The notes beneath the pieces are model-generated. The model made no database searches. It was given only the letters and a program-made list of their open reading frames with translations, and was not told the origin of the DNA. This document shows positions 1-6,235 of a DNA stretch of 7,136 bases, in pieces (the stretch's first letter is position 1; the number at the start of each line of letters is the position of its first letter). Source of the DNA: PVC group bacterium (lineage in GTDB: Bacteria; Verrucomicrobiota; Kiritimatiellia; SS1-B-03-39; UBA6053); contig PXDP01000470.1 in assembly GCA_003565035.1 (NCBI GenBank), positions 1-7,136 on the forward strand, given 5' to 3'. The translations under genes were made by a program, and so were the position numbers.

Positions 1-1335
1 GAGGACGTGCGGAGGCATTACATGCAGATGGTCATGAGTGCTCTCATGCCGTTATTTGAAAACGCTGACGCAGAGATTCGGAATTCGGCGGGCAGGGTAT
101 GGCTGCAGACGGCGGTACGCACTGCATTGCCGGAGTTCGCGGAAGAGGGAAAATCGATGATGAATCCTGAAGATCCTCTCTACTATTGGCTGATGGCGCA
201 GCTTTCGATCCTTGAGGAGGATTATGAGGCTGCGGAGCGGTGGCTGGATCAAGATTCCAACCACAATCGCGGACATCATTATTGGCGGGCGGTTGTGGCC
301 TATAATCGTGCCCCGGGATCGAAAATGGAATATGAGGCGCTGCGCGAATGGGCCAATACCTATCGGCGGCTTGAACATACGGCCACCGCTCAGCGAATGG
401 TTTATCTCACAAATCAATATGAGACGCCCCGGGAGCGTTTAAGCCGTTATTCACTCCGGATGACGAGCTGGGCAAGGGGAACGGATGTCGCGCAGTTCAC
501 GCTGGCAAACACCTTGTTTCAGATGGGCCGTTACGCTCAGGCGGCGGTGATTCTCGAAGCCCTGGACCGCAAGGACAGGCTCGGAAGCATGATGCCCGCG
601 ATGAATGAATCCATTCAGGTGCAAATTCGTACAATTCTGGAAAAGATTCCGGCGGAGTACCGTTCCCGCCCGAATGTGCGGATGGTGGATGTCCATCCTC
701 CTCCTGAAGGAACGGTTTTTCATTTGCAGCCGCTTGGGCGGGTTCATCCGGAGATCCTTGACGCGGCCGCAGAGCGGATTCGCTTGTTTTCAGGGCTTGA
801 GGTCGTAATTGGCGAACCGATTGACATGCCTACGGACCGGAATATTTACAACCGCAGCACGCGGCAGTATCAGAACTCCGAATTGTATGCATGGCTTTTG
901 AATCATCCCGAGTTTCCGGAGGAAGCCGATTTTATCGGGTATGTGTTCGAGGAGGATTTACGGGACCGCGGATGGATTTATATGACCACGTATTTCAACA
1001 CCGGGATCACGATGATCAGTTCCTACAGGTGGCGCGGAATCTTCTGGCGCCCGACGCATCAAGTGGTGGGCGATCATTTTGGCAAACTGTGCCTGCGTTC
1101 CGTCCTGGGGCCTTTCCAGCATGCCATGGGCGGCAACCGGACGCAGGCCCTGACCGGACTCCGAACCTGGCCGAACCATGCCGGGAATATTCTTTACAGC
1201 CGGGGCGGACCCATCGAAGTCGTTGAAGCTCCGTTCACCATTTGTCCAGACACAGCCATGTTGTTCCAGCAACAGTCCTGGGAATCCATCACAAGCTGGA
1301 TCAGGAAGAACCGGGAGGACGTACGGGCCCGGTAG
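1..1335 (+). CDS. TPR-like protein with C-terminal degenerate archaemetzincin-like domain (5' partial)
   Basis: The frame is open from base 1, so the true start probably lies upstream; GTG at 7 is only the first start codon inside the window (residues below count from it). Residues about 57-135 and 158-190 are helical and TPR-like, for example Asp72-Tyr73-Glu74-Ala75-Ala76 and Gly174-Arg175-Tyr176-Ala177-Gln178-Ala179. Residues about 235-425 resemble archaemetzincins from memory: an opening FHLQPLG strand, Phe261-Ser-Gly-Leu-Glu-Val-Val, a Tyr-Asn...Arg-Gln-Tyr stretch at 281-288, Leu361-Cys-Leu-Arg on the helix leading to the active site, and Ile412-Cys-Pro near the end. Where the family carries HExxH, this protein reads His372-Ala-Met-Gly-Gly, and the later His and Cys ligands are also not evident, so proteolysis is unlikely. 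Function is unknown; a binding or scaffold role is inference. The domain call is moderately sure, the open frame very sure. Confidence 0.7.
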   Translation, partial: EDVRRHYMQMVMSALMPLFENADAEIRNSAGRVWLQTAVRTALPEFAEEGKSMMNPEDPLYYWLMAQLSILEEDYEAAERWLDQDSNHNRGHHYWRAVVAYNRAPGSKMEYEALREWANTYRRLEHTATAQRMVYLTNQYETPRERLSRYSLRMTSWARGTDVAQFTLANTLFQMGRYAQAAVILEALDRKDRLGSMMPAMNESIQVQIRTILEKIPAEYRSRPNVRMVDVHPPPEGTVFHLQPLGRVHPEILDAAAERIRLFSGLEVVIGEPIDMPTDRNIYNRSTRQYQNSELYAWLLNHPEFPEEADFIGYVFEEDLRDRGWIYMTTYFNTGITMISSYRWRGIFWRPTHQVVGDHFGKLCLRSVLGPFQHAMGGNRTQALTGLRTWPNHAGNILYSRGGPIEVVEAPFTICPDTAMLFQQQSWESITSWIRKNREDVRAR

Positions 1336-1437
1336 CCTTTCCGCACCGGCCTGCTGTCCGGAATCCTTCAAGCAAACTCATTTTTACGCCCCTCCGTGCT
1401 TAACCCTTAAATCAGACCCCATACCAAGGTAACGACA
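1336..1437. other. Intergenic gap with ribosome binding site
   Basis: This is a 102-bp gap between two co-oriented genes. The only clear signal is AAGGT at 1426-1430, seven bases before the ATG at 1438, a plausible ribosome binding site that supports that start. No convincing hairpin terminator or sigma-70-type promoter pair was found by eye. Confidence 0.5.
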
Positions 1438-2466
1438 ATGAAAACCCTAAAAACTCCTTCCCACGCCTGCCGTTTCGCTCTCGCTGTTTTTCTGACGGTC
1501 CTGCCGGGTCTCGGAGGATTCGCCGAAGCACCTGCCCCGACGGTTGAACCGGTGATTGTTCTGCTGAAACCCAATGCAGGCCATGTCAACCAGGAGGAAA
1601 GTGACGTATTGTGGGAGCTGTTTCAGAATGCGCTCACTGGCCAAAATCTGGCTATTGTTGACCGGACTCGCCTTACCGAAGTGCTCCGGGAGCAGGGAAT
1701 GGATGTGGATGAGCTGACCAGCGGACAGCGTAATCGGGTCGGTCAGATCCTGGGGGCTGACTTTTTAATTGAGAGCCGCTTTTTTGAACTGCGCGGCGCA
1801 CAAATGGCCAGTGTTCGTGCTATCGATGTCCGAACCACTCGTACCTTGGGTGAAAGCCTTTCTCTGGGGGACGAAGAGGATTTACTGGGCGGATTAGACC
1901 GTCTCGCGGAAAAAACCATCGCGGTATTGAACCGGCTGGGCGATTTTGAAGATCGGCTGACGAACGCCGAATTTGCGCTGCCTGAAGCGGACGAGGTGCT
2001 TAAATCCCTGAATATCGCTGTATTTATTCCCGAGGAGCATCTCCCGGTGCAGGTTCCAGATCCCGCCGCTGAAATCCGGATCATCGAACATCTTACCACG
2101 CTGGGGATTCCGGTAGTGGATCTTCATGGAGCAGGAAAAGAAGGCCAGGACGCGATTCCGGTCGCAGATATCCGTGGCCAGTTTGATGAAATGGTTGCCC
2201 GCGCCAAATCCGTCGGTGCCGATGTCCTGATTCTCGGCGAGGCCGTTTCACAGCGTTCGGGGCAACTGAGAAATTTTGTCAGTTGCCGAGGCCGGGTGGA
2301 ACTCCGGGTTGTGGATGTAGCCTCGGGAAGGGTGATCTTTGCCGGAAGCTCCGTACGGGGACAAAGTGACACCTCCGAGTTCGCAGCCGGTAAATTGGCA
2401 CTGGAAAAAGCCGCCGATGATCTGACCCTCCGCATCCTCGAAGCCCTTTCTGTTGACAGATCGTAA
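1438..2466 (+). CDS. Secreted two-domain CsgG/LpoB-like envelope protein
   Basis: The protein has 342 residues. It begins with a signal-peptide-like segment: basic residues at 2-12, a hydrophobic core at about 13-27, and likely cleavage near Ala29-Ala31. There is no lipobox at that site, so it is probably periplasmic rather than a lipoprotein. Residues about 38-165 follow the CsgG/LpoB/FlgO-like pattern: a VIVLLKPN strand, Ile73-Val-Asp-Arg, Leu79...Val82-Leu83...Gln86, Leu105-Gly-Ala-Asp, then a strand ending in Val131-Arg-Thr-Thr-Arg. Residues about 190-338 look like a second, related alpha/beta unit, with Gly260-Ala-Asp-Val-Leu-Ile-Leu-Gly-Glu, Val291-Val-Asp-Val-Ala-Ser-Gly and an Ala-rich C-terminal helix. 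Family members assemble or activate outer-envelope machines (curli export, penicillin-binding protein activation, flagella), but no such partner gene is in the window, so the role is unassigned. The ATG start is supported by AAGGT at 1426-1430. Confidence 0.72.
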   Translation: MKTLKTPSHACRFALAVFLTVLPGLGGFAEAPAPTVEPVIVLLKPNAGHVNQEESDVLWELFQNALTGQNLAIVDRTRLTEVLREQGMDVDELTSGQRNRVGQILGADFLIESRFFELRGAQMASVRAIDVRTTRTLGESLSLGDEEDLLGGLDRLAEKTIAVLNRLGDFEDRLTNAEFALPEADEVLKSLNIAVFIPEEHLPVQVPDPAAEIRIIEHLTTLGIPVVDLHGAGKEGQDAIPVADIRGQFDEMVARAKSVGADVLILGEAVSQRSGQLRNFVSCRGRVELRVVDVASGRVIFAGSSVRGQSDTSEFAAGKLALEKAADDLTLRILEALSVDRS

Positions 2467-2493
2467 AAAAAGTGAGGGAATCTTGAATTTCCG

Positions 2494-2877
2494 GTGAAAA
2501 CCTCTAACGGCTTCTCTATGACAGATTTCCCCTCCTCACTTACCGTGTCCGTTCAGGTGCTCCGCGACCGTCTTGCCGAGGATCTTCGGATCCTCAATGT
2601 GCATGATGTGTCCACGGTGACCTCCTATTTTCTTTTGGCCACGGCCAGCGGGATTCCGCATATCCGGGCTCTGACCGATGAGCTGGACGGGGTCTGCAAA
2701 AGCAGCAAAATCAAACACCGCCGCAAAGGCGGTTCGCCGGAGAGCGGCTGGATGGTAATGGATTTTGGTGATGTGGTGGTTCACATTATGACACGCGAGC
2801 ACCGCGAATTCTACGCATTGGAACAGCTCTGGAGTGATGCAAAAACCGTGGATGCCGCGGAGGTCGTCCCGGAGTAA
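2494..2877 (+). CDS. rsfS: Ribosomal silencing factor RsfS (Iojap/YbeB family)
   Basis: RsfS binds protein L14 (uL14) on the 50S subunit and blocks 30S joining, lowering translation in starvation or stationary phase. The frame encodes 127 residues from GTG 2494, or 119 from ATG 2518. The usual family length is about 105-120, and the conserved part begins only after the ATG. Family features are visible: a Val-Thr-Ser-Tyr-Phe-Leu-Leu-Ala-Thr-Ala-Ser-Gly stretch (E. coli has a comparable 'TDCMIICTGTS'), the SGWMVMDFGDVVVHIM core with the Asp-Phe-Gly-Asp-Val turn, and the ending REFYALEQLW. The start is uncertain. GAGGGA at 2474-2479 is 14 bases from the GTG, which is too far to be decisive, and the ATG has no Shine-Dalgarno. 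The gene is 5 bp from rlmH, the usual pairing in many bacteria, so they are probably co-transcribed. The identity is sure; only the N terminus is open. Confidence 0.93.
   Translation: MKTSNGFSMTDFPSSLTVSVQVLRDRLAEDLRILNVHDVSTVTSYFLLATASGIPHIRALTDELDGVCKSSKIKHRRKGGSPESGWMVMDFGDVVVHIMTREHREFYALEQLWSDAKTVDAAEVVPE
2871..2874 (+). promoter_or_regulatory. Ribosome binding site of rlmH
   Basis: GGAG lies within the last codons of rsfS, 8 bases before GTG 2883. It decides the rlmH start and suggests coupled translation of the two genes. Confidence 0.6.
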
Positions 2878-2882
2878 CGCCC

Positions 2883-3314
2883 GTGCATTGGCGCATTATC
2901 TCCACCGGAAAGCCCTCGTTTGTCTGGTCGCGCGATGCGGCGGCCGAATATGAAAAACGCATTCGCCGCTTTGCACAGCTTTCGGTGGTGACGCTTAAAT
3001 CCGGCGCGGATGTGGCCGCCTACCGGAAAGCGTCAGAGGGCTGTTTTTGCCTGGCGCTGGATGAACGGGGTCTGTCGTTGAGCACGATGCAGCTTTACGA
3101 CCGGGTCATGAACTGGGAGCAGGAGGGCCTGAAAGAAATTGCGGTCTGGATCGGCGGCTCCGACGGCTTCGGTGAGGCGGTCAGGCCGCATGTCGATTTG
3201 ACCGTGCGTCTGGGGGACTTCACCCTCATGCACGAATTGGCGCTGGTGGTTTGGCTCGAACAGGTGTACCGTGTCTATACGCTGAAAGAACATATCCCCT
3301 ATCACCGGCCATGA
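2883..3314 (+). CDS. rlmH: 23S rRNA (pseudouridine-1915-N3) methyltransferase RlmH
   Basis: RlmH is a small SPOUT-class enzyme that uses S-adenosylmethionine to methylate N3 of pseudouridine 1915 in helix 69 of 23S rRNA, acting on assembled 70S ribosomes as a homodimer. The protein has 143 residues (E. coli about 155); the shortening lies in the first half. Visible marks are Leu58-Asp-Glu-Arg-Gly, the cofactor-loop motif Ile90-Gly-Gly-Ser-Asp-Gly-Phe-Gly, the trefoil-knot helix Met116-His117-Glu-Leu...Glu126-Gln-Val-Tyr-Arg130, and the C-terminal Pro139-Tyr-His-Arg. His117, Arg130, Tyr140, His141 and Arg142 align with E. coli His129, Arg142, Tyr152, His153 and Arg154. One departure is Leu121, where E. 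coli and S. aureus have Arg. GTG 2883 is preceded by GGAG at 2871-2874 (8-base spacing), which supports this start. The stop overlaps the next ATG. Confidence 0.95.
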   Translation: MHWRIISTGKPSFVWSRDAAAEYEKRIRRFAQLSVVTLKSGADVAAYRKASEGCFCLALDERGLSLSTMQLYDRVMNWEQEGLKEIAVWIGGSDGFGEAVRPHVDLTVRLGDFTLMHELALVVWLEQVYRVYTLKEHIPYHRP

Positions 3315-4189
3315 ATGTCACCAATCTTTTGCAGACCGCCGTTTTTGCGGGACTGAGCCTTCTGGAACCCCAGGAGGCCTTTCATCCGGAATCTGCGGGC
3401 CGGATTGAAGACCCGCGGGTGGAGGAGTCTTCCGGCCTTGCGCATTCGCGCCAGCAACCGGGGCTGTGGTGGACGCATAATGACAGTGGCCATACGAATC
3501 ACATTTTCCCGATGTCGGAAACCGGGCAGGCGCTGGGGCCGCCGGTGGAAATCGAAGGGGCGGTGAATGTGGACTGGGAGGATCTCGCCACAGACGGGCG
3601 GGGACAGTTGTGGATTTCGGACCTGGGCAACAACCGTAACCGCCGACGGAATCTGAAGGTGTATATTCTTGATGAACCTCTGCCGGTCGATGGCGTGTTC
3701 CCGGCATCGGTTCCGGTGAAACGAACCCTGCGTGTGCGCTATCCTGATCAGGATGCGTTTCCTCCGGAACTGCGGAATTTTGATTCCGAGGGCATTTTTG
3801 TGCGGGATCAGATTCTGTACGTGCTCACGAAACACCGATCGGATGCGGACACCAAGCTGTACCGGCTGGTGGATGACGGCGGAGAAGCCGAACAGGTGCT
3901 GGAATACATTCAGACCTTTCCCGACATTGGCATGGTCACCGGCGCGGCGTTGCATCCGGACGGCAAACGACTGGCGGTGCTGACCTACACCGGCGTCTGG
4001 CTGTTTGAAACCGACGGGCAAACGGAGCGGTTTTTATCCGGCAGGCGCTCCAACATCCTCACCGCCTTTCGCGCCTGGGGGCAGGTGGAGGGCATCGACT
4101 GGATTGACAACCATACCCTTTTGGTTTCCAGTGAACAGAGCCATCTCTTCCGGATCCCGCTGGAGAAAATGACGAGTGACGAAGAATGA
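3311..4189 (+). CDS. Beta-propeller-like protein, probably exported
   Basis: The protein has 292 residues from ATG 3311, chosen because it overlaps the rlmH stop as ATGA (translational coupling) and gives a hydrophobic N terminus (residues about 5-18). That N terminus lacks the basic residues of a standard signal peptide, so export is likely but not proven. An upstream in-frame TTG at 3251 lies deep inside rlmH and is rejected. The chain shows repeated blade-like strands with recurrent motifs: Glu39-Ser-Ser-Gly-Leu, Trp54-Thr-His-Asn-Asp-Ser-Gly60, Asp88-Trp-Glu-Asp-Leu-Ala, Trp101-Ile-Ser-Asp-Leu-Gly-Asn-Asn108, Phe157-Asp-Ser-Glu-Gly, Val171-Leu-Thr-Lys, Leu215-His-Pro-Asp-Gly-Lys, and Val259-Glu-Gly-Ile-Asp-Trp. 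From memory these recur in uncharacterised bacterial secreted propeller proteins; the acidic loops may bind metal or ligand (inference). No catalytic function can be assigned. Its link to the ribosomal genes is probably only positional. Confidence 0.75.
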   Translation: MNVTNLLQTAVFAGLSLLEPQEAFHPESAGRIEDPRVEESSGLAHSRQQPGLWWTHNDSGHTNHIFPMSETGQALGPPVEIEGAVNVDWEDLATDGRGQLWISDLGNNRNRRRNLKVYILDEPLPVDGVFPASVPVKRTLRVRYPDQDAFPPELRNFDSEGIFVRDQILYVLTKHRSDADTKLYRLVDDGGEAEQVLEYIQTFPDIGMVTGAALHPDGKRLAVLTYTGVWLFETDGQTERFLSGRRSNILTAFRAWGQVEGIDWIDNHTLLVSSEQSHLFRIPLEKMTSDEE

Positions 4190-4239
4190 TTTTCCGATGA
4201 TCGGAAAAGGCGCGGGGTTGTTTTCCGATGATCGGAAAA
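4190..4239. repeat. Tandem pair of identical 19-bp palindromes between convergent genes
   Basis: TTTTCCGATGATCGGAAAA occurs exactly at 4190-4208 and 4221-4239. Each copy has perfect 9-base arms around a single central G. The copies are 31 bp apart start to start, about three helical turns, so both centres face the same side of the DNA. The first copy begins on the base after the propeller gene's stop; the second ends 7 bases before the Nudix gene's stop. The right arm of copy 1 and the left arm of copy 2 could also pair across the 12-base spacer. The T/A polarity (T on the left arm, A on the right) is opposite to that of a standard rho-independent terminator, although TTTTTT at 4243-4248 follows copy 2 on the + strand. 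Plausible roles are a bidirectional terminator, an mRNA 3'-end stabiliser, a dispersed intergenic palindrome, or a dimeric protein-binding site. Confidence 0.9.
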
Positions 4240-4246
4240 GGGTTTT

Positions 4247-4753
4247 TTATAGAATGTCCAGCTCGTACCCGAGCATGGTGTCGTTGTCGAACAGGAAGGT
4301 GCCCTCGACGTTGTGTCCGCTGAGCATGTGGGGGATCCAGAGAATGTCGTCGGCCCACATGCGGCCGTAGGGAATATTGTCCACCGGGGTCCAGAGGGGT
4401 ACCGCTTCGTCGGTTTCGGTGGCCGTGCCTTCATGTTGGTCGGCAGAAAAAATCCAGCACTCGAGAGAATAGCCGTCTTTAAACTGAAAACGCAAACGGC
4501 CGCGGTTTACAGGATTTAACGGTTTGACGTGAAGTTCCTCCATGGTTTCACGAATGGCGCAGTCTTCCGGGCTTTCGCCGGGCTCCATTCTTCCACCCGG
4601 ACCATTGACTTTTCCTTTTCCCAGTCCACGTTTTTTCTCGATCAACAGGATTTGTTGCTTCATAAAGACAAAACAGAGGGTGGCCTGGTCTTTGGGCCGC
4701 CACTCGGACCAGTTTATGGTGTCGTACTCCGGATGGGATTGCTGAAATTTCAT
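4247..4753 (-). CDS. Nudix hydrolase, MTH1 (NUDT1)-like oxidised purine nucleoside triphosphatase
   Basis: The protein has 168 residues on the - strand (start codon at 4751-4753, stop at 4247-4249). It likely hydrolyses 8-oxo-dGTP, and perhaps 2-hydroxy-dATP, to the monophosphate in the cytoplasm, keeping oxidised bases out of DNA. The Nudix box spans Gly54 to Val76: Gly54, Glu60, Arg68-Glu69 and Glu72-Glu73 are in place to bind Mg2+, while the usual Gly of the last part is His75. The match to human MTH1 goes beyond the box: Lys40-Lys-Arg-Gly, Asn50-Gly-Pro-Gly-Gly (human WNGFGG), Glu113-Thr-Asp-Glu, Met132-Trp133-Ala-Asp135-Asp136 (human MWPDD, where Trp117, Asp119 and Asp120 hold the base), and a C-terminal Asp-Thr-Met-Leu-Gly-Tyr. 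The N terminus is some 20 residues longer than MTH1; no Shine-Dalgarno is visible. It is convergent with the propeller gene and divergent from pyk. The family is sure; the exact substrate is inferred. Confidence 0.9.
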   Translation of the reverse strand: MKFQQSHPEYDTINWSEWRPKDQATLCFVFMKQQILLIEKKRGLGKGKVNGPGGRMEPGESPEDCAIRETMEELHVKPLNPVNRGRLRFQFKDGYSLECWIFSADQHEGTATETDEAVPLWTPVDNIPYGRMWADDILWIPHMLSGHNVEGTFLFDNDTMLGYELDIL

Positions 4754-4773
4754 GCGGGTACGGTGCGTGAACT

Positions 4774-4789
4774 TCTTGAGGAATCAAGA
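4774..4789 (+). other. Small hairpin in the divergent Nudix/pyk gap
   Basis: TCTTGA (4774-4779) and TCAAGA (4784-4789) form a 6-bp stem around GGAA, a GNRA-type tetraloop on the + strand. The loop side also contains the Shine-Dalgarno-like GAGGAA (4778-4783), but this is 30 bases before the pyk ATG and so does not serve it directly. The 60-bp gap (4754-4813) should hold one or both promoters, yet no clear -35/-10 pair was seen. The hairpin may be chance; an operator or leader role is a guess. Confidence 0.3.
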
Positions 4790-4813
4790 GAAAATCTTTT
4801 GGAAATTAAAAAC

Positions 4814-6235
4814 ATGGCACAAAAATACAGTCGCAGAACAAAAATCATCGCCACGCTTGGTCCCGCCACGGAATCCCCGGACATGATCCGTGCGCTGATT
4901 AAGGCTGGGGTGAGTATTTTCCGGATTAATATGTCGCACGCCACCCACGATCAGGTGCGGATCTGTGTGAAAGAGATTCGGGAGGCGAGCCGGGAACTGA
5001 TTGTTCGCACATCGATTATGATGGACTCGCGGGGACCGGAAATCCGGACGGGGGATGTAACACAAAGTCTGAACCTGCGGGCGGGGCAGCGGATTGGTTT
5101 GACGGTCCGGGGCGAAAAATCCGCGGAGGAGGTCAGTGTGGACGTGAATTACGATCATCTGGTTGACGATATCCGGGTGGGGGATGTGGTGCTGATCGAC
5201 AGCGGCACGATCGAGCTGAAGGTCCTGGAGAAAAAGCGGAATCAGCTGGTGTGTGATGTGCTGACCCCGGGGACGCTGAAGAGCCGCCGGCATGTGAATT
5301 TGCCCGGGGTGCGGGTGAACCTGCCTTCGCTGACCCCCCAGGACAAGGAGGATATTAAGCTGGGAATTGATTTGGGCGTGGACTGGTTTGCGATGTCGTT
5401 TGTGCGCGAGCCGGAGGATGTGCTGCGGATGAAGGCGATTCTGGATTATCATAATGCGCCTCAGAAAGTGATCGCCAAGCTGGAGGATCAGGAGGGCATC
5501 CGGAATCTGGATCAGATTATCGAGATTTCGGACGGGATCATGGTGGCGCGGGGCGATTTGGGGATTGAGTGCCCGTATGAGGAGCTGCCGATTATTCAGC
5601 GGCGGATTGTGCGGCAGTGCGCCAAAATGGGCAAGCCGGTGATTGTGGCGACCCATATGCTTGAGTCGATGATTGAGAATCCCTCTCCGACGCGTGCGGA
5701 GATTACCGATACCGCCAATGCGGTGTATGAGCAGGCGGATGCGATTATGCTCAGCGGCGAGACAAGTGTGGGGCGTTATCCTTTGAAGTGTGTGGAGATT
5801 ATGAACCGTATTGCCAGCCGCATCGAGCAGAGCGGCGGTGCCGGATATTATGAAAATGTGGTAATGACCAGCAAGTACGCGAAGCTGGTGAAATCGGCAG
5901 CGGTGCTGGCGGAACAGTGCAAAGCGGATGCGCTGATTGTGTTCACCAGCACGGGTGTCATTGCCCAGAACGCGGCCTGGCTCCGTCTGGTTTCCACGCC
6001 GATTTATGCTTTTTGCAGTGATGAGGTGCTGCTGAACCAGATGCCGATGTACTGGGGCATTCAGTCCTCCTTCCTGGAAACGGGGCACGATCCGGAACAG
6101 AATGTGAGCCGGGCGGTGGCAAAACTCAAAGAACGCGGCCAACTCGCGGGCGGGGATACCGTGGTGGCGGTGACCGAGGTGATGATTAACGGCCGTTTTG
6201 TGGATACGATTCTGATGGAGACGGTGGAGGGATGA
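4814..6235 (+). CDS. pyk: Pyruvate kinase
   Basis: This enzyme makes the last step of glycolysis, phosphoenolpyruvate + ADP to pyruvate + ATP, in the cytoplasm, usually as a homotetramer. The protein has 473 residues (E. coli PykF 470). The ATG at 4814 is chosen because MAQKYSRRTKIIATLGP matches the family N terminus; in-frame sequence further upstream is antisense to the Nudix gene. The Shine-Dalgarno is weak (GGAA 4801-4804). The order is A domain, B lid (about 74-170), rest of the barrel, and C domain (about 345-473). Catalytic residues are present: Arg37, Asn39, Ser41, Asp71, Lys222, Glu224, Asp248 and Thr280. Glu76 in GPEIR is the residue that marks K+-dependent pyruvate kinases (Lys in K+-independent ones), so K+ dependence is predicted. 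The usual DTKGPEIR reads DSRGPEIR. The stop overlaps the next start (ATGA, 6232-6235), so the two genes are probably coupled. Confidence 0.96.
   Translation: MAQKYSRRTKIIATLGPATESPDMIRALIKAGVSIFRINMSHATHDQVRICVKEIREASRELIVRTSIMMDSRGPEIRTGDVTQSLNLRAGQRIGLTVRGEKSAEEVSVDVNYDHLVDDIRVGDVVLIDSGTIELKVLEKKRNQLVCDVLTPGTLKSRRHVNLPGVRVNLPSLTPQDKEDIKLGIDLGVDWFAMSFVREPEDVLRMKAILDYHNAPQKVIAKLEDQEGIRNLDQIIEISDGIMVARGDLGIECPYEELPIIQRRIVRQCAKMGKPVIVATHMLESMIENPSPTRAEITDTANAVYEQADAIMLSGETSVGRYPLKCVEIMNRIASRIEQSGGAGYYENVVMTSKYAKLVKSAAVLAEQCKADALIVFTSTGVIAQNAAWLRLVSTPIYAFCSDEVLLNQMPMYWGIQSSFLETGHDPEQNVSRAVAKLKERGQLAGGDTVVAVTEVMINGRFVDTILMETVEG

Noticed and set aside
1409..1420. AAATCAGACCCC before the CsgG-like gene, similar to sequences I recall near some REP-type transposase genes
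   Set aside because: It is a single short copy with no partner repeat and no transposase in the window, so chance is sufficient.
2467..2493. A-rich run after the CsgG-like gene as a terminator
   Set aside because: There is no stem next to it, and the polarity is A rather than T on the + strand.
3251..3310. Alternative TTG start for the propeller gene
   Set aside because: It would overlap rlmH by about 60 bases; the ATGA junction at 3311 is the simpler start and exposes the hydrophobic N terminus.
3302..4021. 239-residue open frame on the - strand
   Set aside because: It is a shadow of the propeller gene, with basic, motif-free composition.
4529..4813. In-frame upstream extension of pyruvate kinase (95 extra residues)
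   Set aside because: It lies antisense to the well-supported Nudix gene and has no similarity to pyruvate kinase N termini; ATG 4814 gives the normal family length.
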